Assembly: GCA_021786815.1 (NCBI GenBank)
Contig: JAJYMR010000389.1
Span: 1 to 6,875, forward strand
Length of the DNA: 6,875 nucleotides
Direction: 5' to 3'
From: Deltaproteobacteria bacterium
Lineage (GTDB): Bacteria; Desulfobacterota; Binatia; Binatales; Binataceae
Shown here: in pieces, positions 5,727 to 6,875 of the stretch
Layout: every line of letters begins with the position of its first letter
Numbering within the stretch: the first letter of the stretch is position 1
The notes under the pieces: generated by a model
The model's database searches: none
What the model was told of the DNA's origin: nothing
What the model saw: only the letters and a program-made list of their open reading frames with translations
Made by a program: the position numbers and the translations under genes

Positions 5727-6581
5727 CTACTTCGCCGCGACGAAGCGGAAAGAGCCGCCGCTCGTGACGATTTTGCCGCACGAGGGCGTGGCAAAATGGG
5801 TCCCGAAAACAAGCACGTCCCGGTCGGCGTAGCGCTCGAGAAAATCGCGCCGGGTCCTGCGCGCGGCGTTCATATCGTAGTCGAAGCTGCTCTCCCATTC
5901 CGGATGCGCGCATTGAATCGGATGGTGCATCAGGTCGCCCGAGATCACCGCTTCCCTGCCACGCGACGAAATTCTTACGCTCATGTGGCCCGGCGTATGC
6001 CCCGGCGTCGGCTCGAGCCATACCTCGTCGGTCACGCGATGGTCGGGGTCGATCATATCAACGAGTCCGCCCTGAACGATCGGCCGCACCGAGTCCTCGA
6101 CCGGGTCGCGCATGTTGTCTTTCTCGTAGCGGGACCAGTAATCCCATTCCGTGCGCTCGACGAGGTAGCGCGCGTTGGTAAAGGTCGCGACCCACTTGCC
6201 ATCCCTGATTATTGTGTTCCACCCCACGTGATCGACGTGAAGATGGGTGCAGATGACATGATCGATGGACTCGGGCGCGTATCCGGCCTTTGCAAGATCG
6301 CCGAGGAACGGGCCGTGAAGCTCGTTCCACGCCGGATTGGCGCGTTTCTTGTCGTTGCCGATGCACGTATCGACCACGATTCGCTTGCCATGGGACTCGA
6401 TGACGTAAGCGTGGATGCTCATGCGGAGCTTGCCGCTCTCGTCCGCAAAGATTGGATGGAGCCAATTCTCTTTCTGGACGTTTTCGGCCGTCGCGTTGGG
6501 AAGCAGCCAGCCTCCGGGCCATGGCGCTTCGCTTTCCACCACGCGGGTTATCTTGACGTCGCCGAGTTGCCATTGGTTCAT
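5727..6581 (-). CDS. MBL-fold (metallo-beta-lactamase superfamily) metallohydrolase
   Basis: This 284-residue protein has the full set of metal ligands of the superfamily: THLHVDH (H113, H115, D117, H118), PTPGHTPGH with H195 as the expected ligand, SGD with bridging D216, and GTH with H262. The core strands IHAYVIES (56-63) and RIVVDTCIG (67-75), where D71 belongs to a conserved strand, precede the active site. A two-zinc (or other dinuclear) hydrolase acting on an ester, lactone or similar bond is expected; the substrate is unknown. Many relatives are annotated as lactonase-like or glyoxalase-like, and no finer claim is warranted. No signal peptide is visible, so it is cytoplasmic. The ATG at 6581 has AGGAG (6594-6590) 8 nt upstream, which settles the start. 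A perfect inverted repeat lies just upstream and a terminator-like structure downstream, so it may be its own transcription unit. Confidence 0.94.
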   Translation of the reverse strand: MNQWQLGDVKITRVVESEAPWPGGWLLPNATAENVQKENWLHPIFADESGKLRMSIHAYVIESHGKRIVVDTCIGNDKKRANPAWNELHGPFLGDLAKAGYAPESIDHVICTHLHVDHVGWNTIIRDGKWVATFTNARYLVERTEWDYWSRYEKDNMRDPVEDSVRPIVQGGLVDMIDPDHRVTDEVWLEPTPGHTPGHMSVRISSRGREAVISGDLMHHPIQCAHPEWESSFDYDMNAARRTRRDFLERYADRDVLVFGTHFATPSCGKIVTSGGSFRFVAAK

Positions 6582-6600
6582 GTCGCGCTCTCCTGAGCTT

Positions 6601-6621
6601 GGCTAAGCGCGAACCTTAGCC
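6601..6621. repeat. Perfect 7-7-7 inverted repeat upstream of the MBL gene
   Basis: GGCTAAG (6601-6607) and CTTAGCC (6615-6621) are perfect inverted arms around a 7-nt spacer. The centre is about 30 bases before the MBL ATG, just upstream of its Shine-Dalgarno. The arms are less GC-rich than the surroundings. An operator for a dimeric repressor or a 5'-UTR hairpin would fit; neither is proven. Confidence 0.5.
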
Positions 6622-6741
6622 CGAGTAACCCCCGCCCGACAAACGCTTCGCGGCGGAGCCTGCGCGCGATTCTGCGGGACGGGCTGCGCGGACCTGCGTG
6701 CGGAATTTTCGCGATTGTCGAGGCGCTCGCTGGACGGTGGC

Positions 6742-6875
6742 TCAGGAATCGCGCGGCTCGCAGCACATCCGGCGCACAACCTTGAGAATCACGTCGGTGC
6801 CGCGCTCGAACGCCTCGCGGCCGAGGCTTTCGTTGGGCTGATGCGCCTGTTCGAGGTCGCCGGGACCGCATATCA
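6742..6875 (-). CDS. M20-family peptidase / acetylornithine deacetylase-like, C-terminal fragment
   Basis: Only the last 43 complete codons are present; the gene continues past the window edge. The fragment reads ICGPGDLEQAHQPNESL followed by a terminal amphipathic helix (GREAFERGTDVILKVV) and a short CC-containing tail. The CGPGD...AHQPNE signature, with the His-Gln-Pro near the C-terminus, is characteristic of ArgE-type acetylornithine deacetylases and close M20 relatives. These are zinc enzymes that hydrolyse N-acyl amino acids. ArgE itself acts in arginine synthesis, but the specificity of this member cannot be judged from the tail. The stop is at 6744-6742, and the MBL start lies 160 bases downstream on the same strand. 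Confidence 0.82.
   Translation of the reverse strand, partial: ICGPGDLEQAHQPNESLGREAFERGTDVILKVVRRMCCEPRDS

Noticed and set aside
5562..6596. Long plus-strand open frame opposite the MBL gene.
   Set aside because: It is antisense to the metal-binding MBL gene and has no coherent domain content.

Overview
The window is 6,875 bases of GC-rich bacterial DNA with tightly packed genes. Long spurious open frames appear on both strands, which is a consequence of the base composition. The gene set is two plus-strand genes followed by five minus-strand genes: a YkoP-like protein, an MFS transporter, an OPT-family oligopeptide transporter, an exported rhodanese, a luciferase-like flavin/F420 oxidoreductase, an MBL-fold hydrolase and an M20 peptidase fragment. 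This suits an uncultivated, environmental, Gram-negative-like lineage, perhaps Binatota/Desulfobacterota or a proteobacterium. That placement is an impression from protein style only. No rRNA, tRNA, mobile element, phage gene or CRISPR array is visible.

Layout: the plus strand carries the YkoP-like gene (about 50-670) and an MFS transporter (770-2029). The MFS gene converges with a minus-strand OPT transporter (2038-3843), with 8 bases between the stop codons. Continuing on the minus strand come the rhodanese (3963-4466), the luciferase-like oxidoreductase (4537-5589), the MBL-fold hydrolase (5727-6581) and the C-terminal end of an M20/ArgE-type deacetylase (6742 to the window edge). A terminator-like structure after the MBL gene separates it from the oxidoreductase. 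The oxidoreductase, rhodanese and OPT genes lie 70 and 119 bases apart and could share a transcript, although a 17-bp hairpin sits between the first two.

The main discovery is the rhodanese. Its frame is interrupted by one in-frame UGA (minus strand, 4109-4107), and the frame after the UGA continues for 47 codons as a clearly conserved C-terminal half of a rhodanese domain. The UGA falls exactly where relatives carry the second Cys of a C-x4-C active-loop motif. A perfect 8-bp hairpin with a G-starting apical loop begins 14 nt after the UGA and places its loop 22 nt after it, as expected of a bacterial SECIS. The gene is therefore best read as an exported selenocysteine-containing rhodanese (167 residues, Sec120), which routine gene callers would truncate or miss. 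No selenocysteine machinery gene (selA, selB, selC, selD) lies in the window, so this rests on sequence logic only.

Other structures of interest are competing hairpins in front of the MFS start, a perfect 7-7-7 inverted repeat just upstream of the MBL ribosome binding site, and the large hairpin in front of the rhodanese.
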